In this document: positions 1 through 7,493 of the stretch, piece by piece
How positions within the stretch are numbered: position 1 is the first letter of the stretch
How the letters are laid out: each line of letters opens with the position of its first letter
DNA from: DUOH01 sp036562625
GTDB taxonomy: Bacteria; Bacillota; UBA4882; UBA10575
Assembly: GCA_036562625.1 (NCBI GenBank)
Contig: DATCJV010000162.1
Coordinates: 1-21,048, forward strand
Direction: 5' to 3'
DNA length: 21,048 nucleotides
Position numbers and translations under genes: made by a program
The notes under the pieces: model-generated
Told to the model about the DNA's origin: nothing
Databases searched by the model: none
The model's input: the letters and a program-made list of their open reading frames with translations, nothing else

Positions 1-553
1 TAAGCGGAAAGGTGTGATAAGGATCCGGTTGCGGCAAAACAAAACCCCACTGTTTTTTCTTTGGGTCAGTAATTTTTTGACCGATTGCCACCAACTCTTC
101 CCAGGTTTTCGGGGCCTTTGGCACAAGTTTCTTGTTGTAGATCAACCCAATGGATTCCACGGCATAGGGAACGCCATAAAGTTCATTTCCCCACGAAAAA
201 GCGGAGATCGCCACCGGGGCAAAGTCTTTCTTCTTATCCCCCAAGTCAACCGGTTCAATCAAACCGTTCACTACCAGTCGGCCCAGCCAATCATGAGCGC
301 CGATTAGAATATCCGGCCCCTTTCCTGATGGTCCCACGATACTTAGCTGGTTGCTGATCTCACTGAAGTTTAGTTCTTGAACCTCTATATTGATGTGATA
401 TTTTTGGGTGAATTTCTTTCCCACTTCCTGTAAGATAGGAGAACGAGTATCATCCGCCCAGATCAACAACTTGCCTTCCTCAGACGCATAAACCCCGGAA
501 AAGGCCGTCAAACCCAGGAAAAGACCGAGCGCTAATAGTAAGCATCTTTTCAT
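1..553 (-). CDS. malE: Maltose/maltodextrin ABC transporter substrate-binding protein, N-terminal part (cut by window edge)
   Basis: The first 184 codons of a solute-binding protein run off the left end of the window. It begins with a Sec signal peptide (basic MKR, a Leu-rich core, probable cleavage after GVYA near residue 23). The mature part shows hallmarks of MalE-type proteins: KLLIWADD near the new N-terminus, GKGPDILIGAHDWLGRL, NGLIEPVDL, the YGVPYAVESIGLIYN stretch and KTWEEL. In this family the protein captures maltose or maltodextrin outside the cytoplasmic membrane and delivers it to MalFG permeases, which are presumably encoded further left. The ATG has a good AGGAGG site. It is the last visible gene of the glucan cluster, downstream of the repressor gene, with its own promoter and operator. 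The signal peptide lacks a lipobox, unlike most monoderm binding proteins. Family call is sure; maltodextrin specificity is inferred from similarity and neighbours. Confidence 0.9.
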   Translation of the reverse strand, partial: MKRCLLLALGLFLGLTAFSGVYASEEGKLLIWADDTRSPILQEVGKKFTQKYHINIEVQELNFSEISNQLSIVGPSGKGPDILIGAHDWLGRLVVNGLIEPVDLGDKKKDFAPVAISAFSWGNELYGVPYAVESIGLIYNKKLVPKAPKTWEELVAIGQKITDPKKKQWGFVLPQPDPYHTFPL

Positions 554-660
554 GAAAATCCCTCCTTTTTTTAGTTCGGCTGCACAGTTTAGAGAGTTTT
601 TTCCGCGCATCCCTCCCTCTCTTTCTTCTTACCGGACTACAGGGGTACCGGCTGGATCTG

Positions 661-678
661 TGCGCACACGTTTGCGCA
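661..678 (-). promoter_or_regulatory. Operator for the LacI-family repressor (malE promoter)
   Basis: An 18-bp inverted repeat, TGCGCACACGTTTGCGCA on the plus strand, has a central CG and only one mismatched pair. It matches the second site at 1747-1764 in the pattern TGnGCAnACGTTTGCnCA. A central CG in a short palindrome is typical of LacI/MalR operators. It lies about 13 bp downstream of the predicted malE -10 box, so a bound repressor would block early transcription. Confidence 0.8.
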
Positions 679-690
679 ACAGCCAAAAAT

Positions 691-719
691 TTTTTATCTT
701 CTGGTTGAATCCCTGACAA
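691..719 (-). promoter_or_regulatory. Predicted sigma-A promoter for malE
   Basis: Read on the minus strand, TTGTCA (714-719) and TAAAAA (691-696) are separated by 17 bp. The promoter overlaps the end of the repressor gene and leaves a leader of about 130 nt before malE. Its spacing to the operator (12 bp between the -10 box and the 18-bp repeat) almost equals that at the repressor's own promoter (11 bp), which supports both calls. Confidence 0.55.
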
Positions 720-1731
720 TTAACTCCGCCGGGATAATAGTCCGGCTGTAACTTCGTGCCTGCGGCACGCCTGCTGTGTACTTCTCATTTACTTCGGCTA
801 ATAACAACTCAACTGCTTTCGCTCCCAACGAAAAAGCATTTATCTCAACTGAAGTTAAGGACGGCGAGAAATAGGCGGCTTGCGGCACATTGTTAACTCC
901 GGCCACCGCCACATCCCGGGGCACTTCGAGCCCATGCTCATTCAAGTATTTGATGGCTCCGAACGCCAACAGGTCATCACAGGCGATGATTCCAGTAGGC
1001 TGAACACTCCGGTGTTGATAAAAAGTCTTCATCAAATGATAGCCGTCATCCGTGACAAATTGGCTTTCCACCACCAATTCTTCATCCACTGGTATACCGT
1101 GATCCTGTAAAGCTTGTTTATAACCGTTGAACCGGTCGACCGTCACTAAAAAGTCCGGCGACAAACCAAGAAAGGCAATTCTGCTATGGCCTTGTTTAAT
1201 AAAGTGTTCCGTCAGTTCATAACCGATGGAAAAGTTATCATTATCTACCCAATTTACTCTGCTTTCCTGTTCGGAACGGCCGATGATCACAAAGGGAAAA
1301 CTCATCTTAATCAATTCAGCCACCGAGGGATCCCGTACCCGTGAAGTCAGCAAGATAACTCCGTCAGTGATCCCTCCGCGCGCAAACTGGATGATAGTAT
1401 CTTTTTCTTCTGCCAAAGAAGTGACACTGGAGATTAGAATATTATAACCATGCTGATAGGCAACGGATCCTATTCCTCGTAACAATTCAGGGAAGAAGGG
1501 GTGTTCAAATGATCGCTCCGCTGTTCCGGGAATGATCACCCCGATAATCTTCGACGCTTTGCTCGCCAAAGAACGGGCGATCATATTCGGATGATAATCC
1601 AGTTCTTTCATGATCTTCATTACTTTATGTTTCGTGGCCGAACTAATCCGGGGATGATTCGCGATCACCCTGGAGACAGTAGAAGGTGACACCCCCGCCT
1701 TTTTCGCAATGTCTTTAATAGTTATCCTCAT
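694..1731 (-). CDS. malR: LacI-family transcriptional repressor, MalR-like
   Basis: A 345-aa regulator of normal LacI-family length. Residues 3-60 form the helix-turn-helix and hinge helix: TIKDIAKKAGVSPSTVSRV, then ARSLASKASKIIGVIIP. Residues 62-340 form the periplasmic-binding-protein-like sugar sensor (FFPELLRGI, GIIACDDLLAFGAIKYL, DVAVAGVNN). The family binds short palindromes and lets go, or binds, on sugar binding. Here the gene sits between the amylase/pullulanase pair and malE, and near-identical operators lie in front of it and in front of malE, so it most likely represses both until maltose or maltodextrin is present. The ATG is preceded by a modest GGGA site. The effector is inferred from context only. 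Confidence 0.88.
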   Translation of the reverse strand: MRITIKDIAKKAGVSPSTVSRVIANHPRISSATKHKVMKIMKELDYHPNMIARSLASKASKIIGVIIPGTAERSFEHPFFPELLRGIGSVAYQHGYNILISSVTSLAEEKDTIIQFARGGITDGVILLTSRVRDPSVAELIKMSFPFVIIGRSEQESRVNWVDNDNFSIGYELTEHFIKQGHSRIAFLGLSPDFLVTVDRFNGYKQALQDHGIPVDEELVVESQFVTDDGYHLMKTFYQHRSVQPTGIIACDDLLAFGAIKYLNEHGLEVPRDVAVAGVNNVPQAAYFSPSLTSVEINAFSLGAKAVELLLAEVNEKYTAGVPQARSYSRTIIPAELIVRDSTRR

Positions 1732-1746
1732 CAGTGTTCCCTACTT

Positions 1747-1764
1747 TGTGCAAACGTTTGCTCA
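1747..1764 (-). promoter_or_regulatory. Operator for the LacI-family repressor (autoregulation site)
   Basis: TGTGCAAACGTTTGCTCA on the plus strand contains the perfect 12-bp palindrome GCAAACGTTTGC at 1750-1761 and pairs outward with one mismatch. It shares its core with the site at 661-678. It lies between the predicted -10 box and the repressor start codon, at about +4 to +21, which fits autorepression. Confidence 0.82.
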
Positions 1765-1775
1765 TATTTTTCTCA

Positions 1776-1804
1776 ATTGTACCATATTTTTCTGTCAACT
1801 TCAA
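1776..1804 (-). promoter_or_regulatory. Predicted sigma-A promoter for the LacI-family repressor gene
   Basis: On the minus strand TTGAAG (1799-1804) and TACAAT (1776-1781) are exactly 17 bp apart, followed within 12 bp by the operator at 1747-1764. Confidence 0.6.
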
Positions 1805-1899
1805 CACTGTTTTTCACCTGATTTTTACATTAAATATTCTATGCTCATACTGCCCATATTAAGCCGGTATACTCAGAATTTTCCCGGTTTTAAGTGGTC

Positions 1900-1933
1900 A
1901 AAAAAACAACGGCCTCCACTCTACTGGAGGCCG
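1900..1933 (-). terminator. Intrinsic terminator of the amylase transcript
   Basis: A 9-bp perfect stem (1910-1918 with 1925-1933, CGGCCTCCA/TGGAGGCCG) and a 6-nt loop are followed on the minus strand by TTGTTTTTTT. It lies just after the amylase stop codon and separates that unit from the repressor gene. Confidence 0.88.
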
Positions 1934-1951
1934 CCTCCCCACTCTATTAAA

Positions 1952-3823
1952 TCAAAGATCATATTTAATTATTATGGTCCCTAAAGGATTAATCCCTACT
2001 TCACCTTCTACTTGCTGACTGGATAAGAGTTCAATGGCCTCCCCTTCCACCCGGATCGTCTGCGGTCTGGTTTGATAATTGTGGATCACCCAGAGTAGGT
2101 AAGTGTCTCCGGCGACCGAATATCCATATGTCCCCTGCGGAGTATCTAACCTTTCATATCTCCCATTAAAGAAAGCCGGATGCTCTTTTCTGAGACGAAT
2201 CAGTTTTCTGTAGTGATTTAACAGGCTGGTGGTTTCTTCCTCTTGTTCCTCTACGGATATTCCGTCAAAGGCTTGGGTATAAAGGGGTTCCTTGTTCGTC
2301 CATAACCTCAGGTCAGTCATGCCCGGTCCTTCTGCTGCTGCATACCAATCAAACGGTTCTCTAATGTGTTCATCAGGCTTGGCTCCGCCTTGCCCCAATT
2401 CTTCTCCATAATAGATAAACGGCGTGCCTGGAAGCGTAAGCAATAAAGCGGCCGCCAATTTCATCCGGTTGATATTGCCTGCCAATTGAGTGGCTACCCT
2501 ATTCTGATCATGGTTACTCAGAAAGGTACTGTCAATAAAGTCCGGGTTATATGCGGCGTACGCTTTATGCATATCAGCAATGATCGCCAGGAGATCACGG
2601 TATCTTCCTCCTGCCACATAGATCATTCTCTCGGCTAAGTCAAAGTTGAAGGAGGAATCCAAATCCCCATAGAAGGGGGCCACCGTGGACATACTGGCCA
2701 TGTTTTCGCCAACCAGAAAAGCTTCAGGGTTAATCAACTTCACATAAGCATTGAACTCTTGCCACCATCTATGGGTAACCTCCATTGCCACATGGTCGAT
2801 ATGCATTGCCGCATCCAGCCTAAACCCGTCTACTCCGTCAGACGGATCTCCATCTCCGTTCGGATCCAACCAATAGCCGGCGATTTTCTTCAATTCTTCC
2901 CGGACTTCCGGGTTGCGGAGGTTAAGATCCGGCATCTGGGGGCCGAAGAGCCCCATATACTTTTCAGCCCTCGTATACTGGTGCCAAATATTCTGTCCCC
3001 ATGGTCCCGGGGTGAGTTCTTCATATGGTTCAGCCCAAAAATAATAACCCCTGTATTTGCTCTGCCTCCCCCGAACCGACGCCATAAACCAAGGGTGACC
3101 GGTTGACGTATGGTTAAATGCCAAATCCAAAATTACTTTGATCCCCTGCTCATGGGCAGCTGTCAGAAAAGCCCAAAAATCTTCGTTTGTTCCATAATCC
3201 GGATTGATCCGGCAATAATCCACCACATCATACCCATGATAGCTTGGAGAGGCAAAACAGGGCATCAACCAAACCGCATCAATCCCCAGTTCTTTTAGAT
3301 AACCGATTTTTTCCCGGAGTCCTTTAAAATCGCCAATCCCGTCATTGTCCCCATCATAAAAGCTGCGGACAAAGATCTCATAAAATACAGAAGTCCTCGC
3401 CCATTCCGGAGGCGTCGCCACTACTGGCCGAGGATCCGTCTTAATAAAGGAAAAAACCTCACTCTCAGCACTTTTCCCGTTATAAGTGGCGATTACTTTA
3501 TAATAGTATACAACTCCCGGCTCGAACCCGCCAAGCTCTATTCCGGCTTGCGGGTAATAGTGTTCAATAGCGGTGGCCAATTCCAACTTGTCCCGTTCAG
3601 TACCCAGGTAAATGCAGACCTGGGCCCCGGAATGCGTCGCCGGCAGAAAGCGGACGGTCTCCCGGTCAATTTCCAAATAATCACTGACCCGGCCAATATG
3701 TGCCTTGGTGGACTCGGCAAGCACTGTTTTGGTCTGTACCACCAAGTTTCCGGCTACGCAGAGAATGAGCCCCATCATGACCACGAAAAGACAGAAGAAG
3801 CTCAGTCGTTTTACTTTACCCAT
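1952..3823 (-). CDS. Alpha-amylase family glycoside hydrolase (GH13) with signal-like N-terminus
   Basis: A GH13 enzyme of 623 aa that should cleave alpha-1,4 links in starch-type glucans outside the cytoplasmic membrane. Residues 1-36 look like a Sec signal (GKVKR, then a long hydrophobic run; possible cleavage after TKTVLA). Residues about 40-130 resemble a small Ig/fibronectin-type module, then the (beta/alpha)8 domain follows. The calcium loop DGDNDGIGDF is near 157. The four GH13 regions are DLAFNH (about 233), GFRLDAAMH with nucleophile Asp337, VGEN with acid/base Glu373, and LSNHDQNR with Asp439; a C-terminal beta domain ends the protein. I chose ATG 3823 because AAAGGAGGTGATC lies just before it; GTG 3826 is possible, and GTG 3835 falls inside that ribosome binding site. 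Exact product specificity (amylase, neopullulanase or cyclomaltodextrinase) cannot be told. Confidence 0.9.
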   Translation of the reverse strand: MGKVKRLSFFCLFVVMMGLILCVAGNLVVQTKTVLAESTKAHIGRVSDYLEIDRETVRFLPATHSGAQVCIYLGTERDKLELATAIEHYYPQAGIELGGFEPGVVYYYKVIATYNGKSAESEVFSFIKTDPRPVVATPPEWARTSVFYEIFVRSFYDGDNDGIGDFKGLREKIGYLKELGIDAVWLMPCFASPSYHGYDVVDYCRINPDYGTNEDFWAFLTAAHEQGIKVILDLAFNHTSTGHPWFMASVRGRQSKYRGYYFWAEPYEELTPGPWGQNIWHQYTRAEKYMGLFGPQMPDLNLRNPEVREELKKIAGYWLDPNGDGDPSDGVDGFRLDAAMHIDHVAMEVTHRWWQEFNAYVKLINPEAFLVGENMASMSTVAPFYGDLDSSFNFDLAERMIYVAGGRYRDLLAIIADMHKAYAAYNPDFIDSTFLSNHDQNRVATQLAGNINRMKLAAALLLTLPGTPFIYYGEELGQGGAKPDEHIREPFDWYAAAEGPGMTDLRLWTNKEPLYTQAFDGISVEEQEEETTSLLNHYRKLIRLRKEHPAFFNGRYERLDTPQGTYGYSVAGDTYLLWVIHNYQTRPQTIRVEGEAIELLSSQQVEGEVGINPLGTIIIKYDL

Positions 3824-3909
3824 CACTATGATCACCTCCTTTCATCGCTTCAGAACAAGACATCCGGAAAAACACCGGCTTAATAGGCTTCTTCCTGCTT
3901 TTGAAGTTA

Positions 3910-3976
3910 TTTTTCTTAATTATTATTATATAAATATATTATATAAGACAAAATATCATTCTGCCGGCGTTGGCAG
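3910..3976 (-). promoter_or_regulatory. AT-rich promoter region and inverted repeat ahead of the amylase gene
   Basis: The 179-nt gap between pullulanase and amylase contains a very AT-rich stretch with two TATAAT sequences on the minus strand (3938-3943 and 3925-3930). The second has TTTTGT at 17 bp. Just upstream, 3961-3976 is an inverted repeat (CTGCCGGCGTTGGCAG) with 5-bp arms and a central CG, resembling a LacI-type site but differing from the two clear operators. No run of T follows, so it is not a good terminator. Exact promoter boxes are uncertain. Confidence 0.35.
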
Positions 3977-4002
3977 TGGAGAGGACCACCAGGCTCCATC
4001 AA

Positions 4003-6396
4003 TCAAGCTTGCCCTTGCTCCGCTTTATCAGGATATAAAATATAAAGATCCGGTTGGAAATAATCCGCCCGCTGTCCGTCCTCCTGGTACCTGCGGAAAT
4101 CCGCGAAAATCCTCACTCCCAGCACCTCCTCAGCCAGGTCGTCGCCGATCATGAGCTGCCCCTCATCCATCCATATTCTTCCTTGGCCGTTTTTAACCTC
4201 CCCGTTTATTTCCACCTGAAAGTGGGTCTTTTGCATACCGATTCGGACCGGCTCGTTCACTACTTCCAAATAATCAGCAGTATCCACCGCCACCCTGAAA
4301 CCGATGGCTGTCGCCAAACCCCTAAAGGGTAGATAAAAAGTATCGCCTGCCAGTTTGACCATGGTCTCTGCGGCGATTTGCCCGAAGGGGGTCAGGAAAA
4401 TATTCGAATTGACCCTGGTCTTGATGATCCCGGCCTTACTAAACAGATCATCAGCTACGACCTGATCTGGAGTATAAAAGATTGCGGCGCGTACCCCATC
4501 CACAGTAACCTCCTTCAGCTTTACTTTTTCCGTAGGTTCCAAGTGGATTTCATCTCCGCTAAGCACTCTGTACCAAGCAGCTTTGGGAATTTTCAGAGTA
4601 ACCGGATAAGGGTTGGCATTATAAATCACCAGGATATTTCGCCACCTCTCTCCCTTCGGCGCGTCTTTGATTAAATAAGCCACAGTATTTCTGGGCGCCG
4701 GTAAAAAAGAGATACTCTTTCGGATCAGCTCCGCCGAAGCAAGCCGGAAGGCGGGGTGCCTCCGGCGTAAGGCGATCAAGCCCTTGACATAATGAAAGAC
4801 ATCCAGATTCGCCAGCTTTCTTCCCCAATCAAGGGCATTGATATAATCCGGGCTCCGGTAAGTATTATGTTCTCCTCTCTTCGTACGTAGGAAATCCATA
4901 CCCGCCTGGAGATAGGGCACGCCTTGAGCGGTGAAGAGGATGGCGGCGCCCAATTTGTGTCGGAGTTTTCTCTTTTCTACGTCCAGATCCGGATTGGCGG
5001 CGGTCAGTTTGTCCCAGAGGGTCTGATTATCATGATTGGCCAAATAATTAATGGATTGGCCGGGCTGGAGATTATAATCTTTCACCACCGGATTATAAAA
5101 GATACTCCCGGCCACCCCTTGCATTACCTCTAATTCCATGTGCGGCCGACCGTCAATAAAACCGTGCTCCCGATCGTTATCCCATGGTCCCTTCAGATTA
5201 TCGCGAAAGTGATCGTTAAAAAAACCAATCCCCGGTAGTTTATGCGCATGGGGTTGAATAGCTCTCTGTACCCGTGGAAGGTGTCCCAGATCCCATCCCT
5301 CGCCAAAGATAATGATTCCCTGATCAATCCCGGCTAAAACCTCTTTGATTTCCCGCATGGTCTCGAGATCATGAATCCCCATTAAGTCAAAGCGAAAACC
5401 GTCGAGATGATATTCGGTTACCCAGTATTTTACAGAGTCTACTATGAACTTTCGCATCATTCTCCGTTCCGAAGCGGTCTCGTTCCCGCATCCGGTACCG
5501 TCCAAAAAAGAGCCGTCCGCTGCCATTCGATAATAGTAGCCGGGAACGAGCCGGTGAAAGATTGAATCATAATTATGAAAGGTGTGATTATAGACGGCAT
5601 CAAAGATTACTCTGATCCCGCTCCGGTGGAGAGCTAAGATCATTTCCTTATATTCTCTTATTCGTGTCACCGGGTCGTAGGGGTCAGTAGCGTATGAACC
5701 TTCCGGAACATTATAGTTCTTCGGATCATAACCCCAATTAAACTCCTGCTTTTCTAGGGTTTTTTCATTAATGGAAGCATAGTCATAGGTGGGTAAGAGG
5801 TGCAGATGGGTAACGCCCAATTCTTTCAGATGGTCGACTCCGGTGGTTACTCCCCCTGGCCCTCTACAGCCTTCCTCTTTAAACTGCAGGTATTTCCCTT
5901 TATGTATGATTCCCGAGGTTTCATGCATGGACAAATCCCTGATGTGCAACTCATAGATTACCGCATCAGTCGGCCGTCCGGAAAAGGGAGGACGCGCATC
6001 ATCCATCCACCCCGGCGGATTGGTGGCGGCTAAATCCACCACCGCCGAGCGGTCGCCATTGACTCCCGCAGCCACGGCATATGGGTCCGGCGTCTCGGTC
6101 TCCTGTCCATGATGGGTGACTTTGTAAGTGTAAAAAAGGCCATGCAAGTCCCAGGTTAATGTCTTGACCCAAGTTCCCTGAGGACCTCTTTCCATCTCAT
6201 AAGTTATACCCGGATCGGCAGAGGCAATATCTCCATCCTGGTAAATAGCCAGTCGTACCCGTTCCGCCAAAGGCGCCCATACTTTGAAGGTAGTCGCTGT
6301 TTTACTGTACGTTATCCCCAGATCAGGACCGGCATAGAAAAAATCAGTATCCAACTCTTGCCATTTTTTTACGCCAAAAGTAAACACAGACACCAT
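4003..6396 (-). CDS. pulA: Type I pullulanase (GH13) with C-terminal copper-amine-oxidase-like domain
   Basis: A 797-aa debranching enzyme that hydrolyses alpha-1,6 links in pullulan, glycogen or starch dextrins. Residues about 20-115 are a CBM48-type N-terminal domain (ITYSKTATTFKVWAPLAERV). The pullulanase signature FNWGYDP is at 219-225. GH13 regions follow: DAVYNH (266), GFRFD with nucleophile Asp337, GEGW with acid/base Glu366, and LANHDN with Asp456. After the catalytic part (to about 640) comes a tail whose segment TFYLPFRGLATAIGFRV and following beta-rich stretch resemble the copper amine oxidase N1-like (stalk) domain. There is no signal peptide, and an in-frame TGA at 6400-6402 rules out an upstream start; AGGGTGAT serves as ribosome binding site. 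It is followed by the amylase gene on the same strand. Enzyme call firm; tail assignment moderate. Confidence 0.92.
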   Translation of the reverse strand: MVSVFTFGVKKWQELDTDFFYAGPDLGITYSKTATTFKVWAPLAERVRLAIYQDGDIASADPGITYEMERGPQGTWVKTLTWDLHGLFYTYKVTHHGQETETPDPYAVAAGVNGDRSAVVDLAATNPPGWMDDARPPFSGRPTDAVIYELHIRDLSMHETSGIIHKGKYLQFKEEGCRGPGGVTTGVDHLKELGVTHLHLLPTYDYASINEKTLEKQEFNWGYDPKNYNVPEGSYATDPYDPVTRIREYKEMILALHRSGIRVIFDAVYNHTFHNYDSIFHRLVPGYYYRMAADGSFLDGTGCGNETASERRMMRKFIVDSVKYWVTEYHLDGFRFDLMGIHDLETMREIKEVLAGIDQGIIIFGEGWDLGHLPRVQRAIQPHAHKLPGIGFFNDHFRDNLKGPWDNDREHGFIDGRPHMELEVMQGVAGSIFYNPVVKDYNLQPGQSINYLANHDNQTLWDKLTAANPDLDVEKRKLRHKLGAAILFTAQGVPYLQAGMDFLRTKRGEHNTYRSPDYINALDWGRKLANLDVFHYVKGLIALRRRHPAFRLASAELIRKSISFLPAPRNTVAYLIKDAPKGERWRNILVIYNANPYPVTLKIPKAAWYRVLSGDEIHLEPTEKVKLKEVTVDGVRAAIFYTPDQVVADDLFSKAGIIKTRVNSNIFLTPFGQIAAETMVKLAGDTFYLPFRGLATAIGFRVAVDTADYLEVVNEPVRIGMQKTHFQVEINGEVKNGQGRIWMDEGQLMIGDDLAEEVLGVRIFADFRRYQEDGQRADYFQPDLYILYPDKAEQGQA

Positions 6397-6433
6397 AAAT
6401 CACCCTGAATCTATGAAAATCTTAATCCATCAT

Positions 6434-6449
6434 GGAGATTAATATCTCC
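6434..6449. repeat. Inverted repeat upstream of pullulanase (possible operator)
   Basis: GGAGAT-TAAT-ATCTCC gives 6-bp arms around a 4-bp spacer, 38 bp upstream of the pullulanase start. On the minus strand it overlaps a possible -10 (GATATT, 18 bp from TTGCAT). It does not match the malR-type operators. It could bind another regulator or simply form a leader hairpin. Confidence 0.35.
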
Positions 6450-6476
6450 TGAACCATGGGTCTTATGCAAATGCAG

Positions 6477-6501
6477 AAAAGGAGGCGTGACGCCTCCTTT
6501 T
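6477..6501. terminator. Bidirectional intrinsic terminator after the LysM gene
   Basis: AAAAGGAGGCG-TGA-CGCCTCCTTTT forms an 11-bp perfect stem with a 3-nt loop. It overlaps the stop codon of the LysM gene and separates it from the pullulanase gene. The T run is short (four), so strength is moderate. Confidence 0.75.
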
Positions 6502-7243
6502 ATCTGCAACGCCGTCGACACGGCCGTCTGCATCTATTCCTGGGAGCATAAGGACAATTCTCCCACCTGACCGTAGGAAGTACAAAAAACGGTCCTTCCA
6601 AAGAGGGATAGGGCATACCGGGCCAGGATGGACAAGGCATCGGCTTTTGCGGCGGTGGCGCCGGCGGCCTGGGTTTAATCATTCTTCTGGGGAGGCAGAT
6701 GACTTGACCGGTATAGATCAAATCAGCATCGGTGATCTGTGGATTCACCCGCAAAATATCTTGAACACTAATCCCAAAACGGTGGGCGATACCCGATAAA
6801 GTCTCTCCTGCTCCGACAATATAATATTCCCCTTCACAGGTAGCTGGCGGCACCGGCAGCGGGACACAGATTCTCTGCCCAACCTCGATTACATCCGGAT
6901 TCACAATCTGTGGATTATAACTCAACAATTCATCCAAAGTAATCCCTAATCTTCTGCTGATCTCGTAGAGTGTGTCACCGTGCATGATGGTATAGAAGAA
7001 TCCCGTAGGGCAAAAGGTATCGGGTACGGGCACGCAAATAACTTGGCCGGGAAAGATTAGATCCGGGTTGGTGATCTGCGGGTTGGCCCCAATCAGTCTT
7101 TGCAAAGGAATTCCAAATCTTTGCGCAATCAAAAACAGAGTGTCTCCAGGCCTGACTGTATAGAGTTGTCCGCCCGGGCATGAAGGTGGCGCCGGAGGGG
7201 TATGATGCGCCGTCTTAACCTCCTTATGATCCATTGCAACCAT
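6500..7243 (-). CDS. Triple-LysM, cysteine-rich protein
   Basis: A 247-aa protein with three LysM modules at about 27-73, 83-129 and 140-186, each with the G-D/E-T-L core and an ending such as GQVICVP. LysM modules bind N-acetylglucosamine-containing glycans, usually peptidoglycan. The N-terminus is not a signal peptide (MVAMDHKEVK), no catalytic domain is present, and eleven cysteines are spread through the chain. The last 60 residues are Pro-rich and end in an Arg/Cys tail (RNRCRRPCRRRCR). Absence of a signal with many cysteines recalls spore coat or cortex proteins made inside the mother cell, but that is inference. The ATG at 7243 has AGGAGG 8 nt upstream. It is a single-gene unit with its own promoter and terminator. 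Confidence 0.88.
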   Translation of the reverse strand: MVAMDHKEVKTAHHTPPAPPSCPGGQLYTVRPGDTLFLIAQRFGIPLQRLIGANPQITNPDLIFPGQVICVPVPDTFCPTGFFYTIMHGDTLYEISRRLGITLDELLSYNPQIVNPDVIEVGQRICVPLPVPPATCEGEYYIVGAGETLSGIAHRFGISVQDILRVNPQITDADLIYTGQVICLPRRMIKPRPPAPPPQKPMPCPSWPGMPYPSLEGPFFVLPTVRWENCPYAPRNRCRRPCRRRCR

Positions 7244-7287
7244 CTATTTTCCCTCCTTTTTACACGTGCTTACAGTGCTTTGGTGCA

Positions 7288-7316
7288 ATTATCATCTTTC
7301 ACTCTAGCATATTCAA
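7288..7316 (-). promoter_or_regulatory. Predicted sigma-A-like promoter for the LysM gene
   Basis: On the minus strand TTGAAT (7311-7316) and GATAAT (7288-7293) are 17 bp apart, giving a leader of roughly 35-40 nt. I looked for sigma-G or sigma-K boxes and found no convincing pair. Confidence 0.5.
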
Positions 7317-7373
7317 AGGTGGTAGTATTTGTCCTAGGCCAATAGAATAACTGCTCAAGCCGGAGCCGATATA

Positions 7374-7414
7374 TGATATACTATAAGAGCCGGCGCAAAG
7401 AGTATGTTCTTTGC
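7374..7414 (+). promoter_or_regulatory. Possible extended -10 promoter and leader hairpin for the pseudouridine synthase gene
   Basis: TGATATACT (7374-7382) fits an extended -10 element; no good -35 is visible. Directly downstream, GCAAAGA (7395-7401) and TCTTTGC (7408-7414) form a 7-bp hairpin with a 6-nt loop near the start of the transcript. The rest of the 250-nt gap shows nothing else recognisable. Confidence 0.4.
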
Positions 7415-7493
7415 ACAACTGACTCTGAACCATTAATTCCAGTGACGAACGACACTAGATAGAAAATGTGACCAAAATAAAGGAGAGCGCTAA

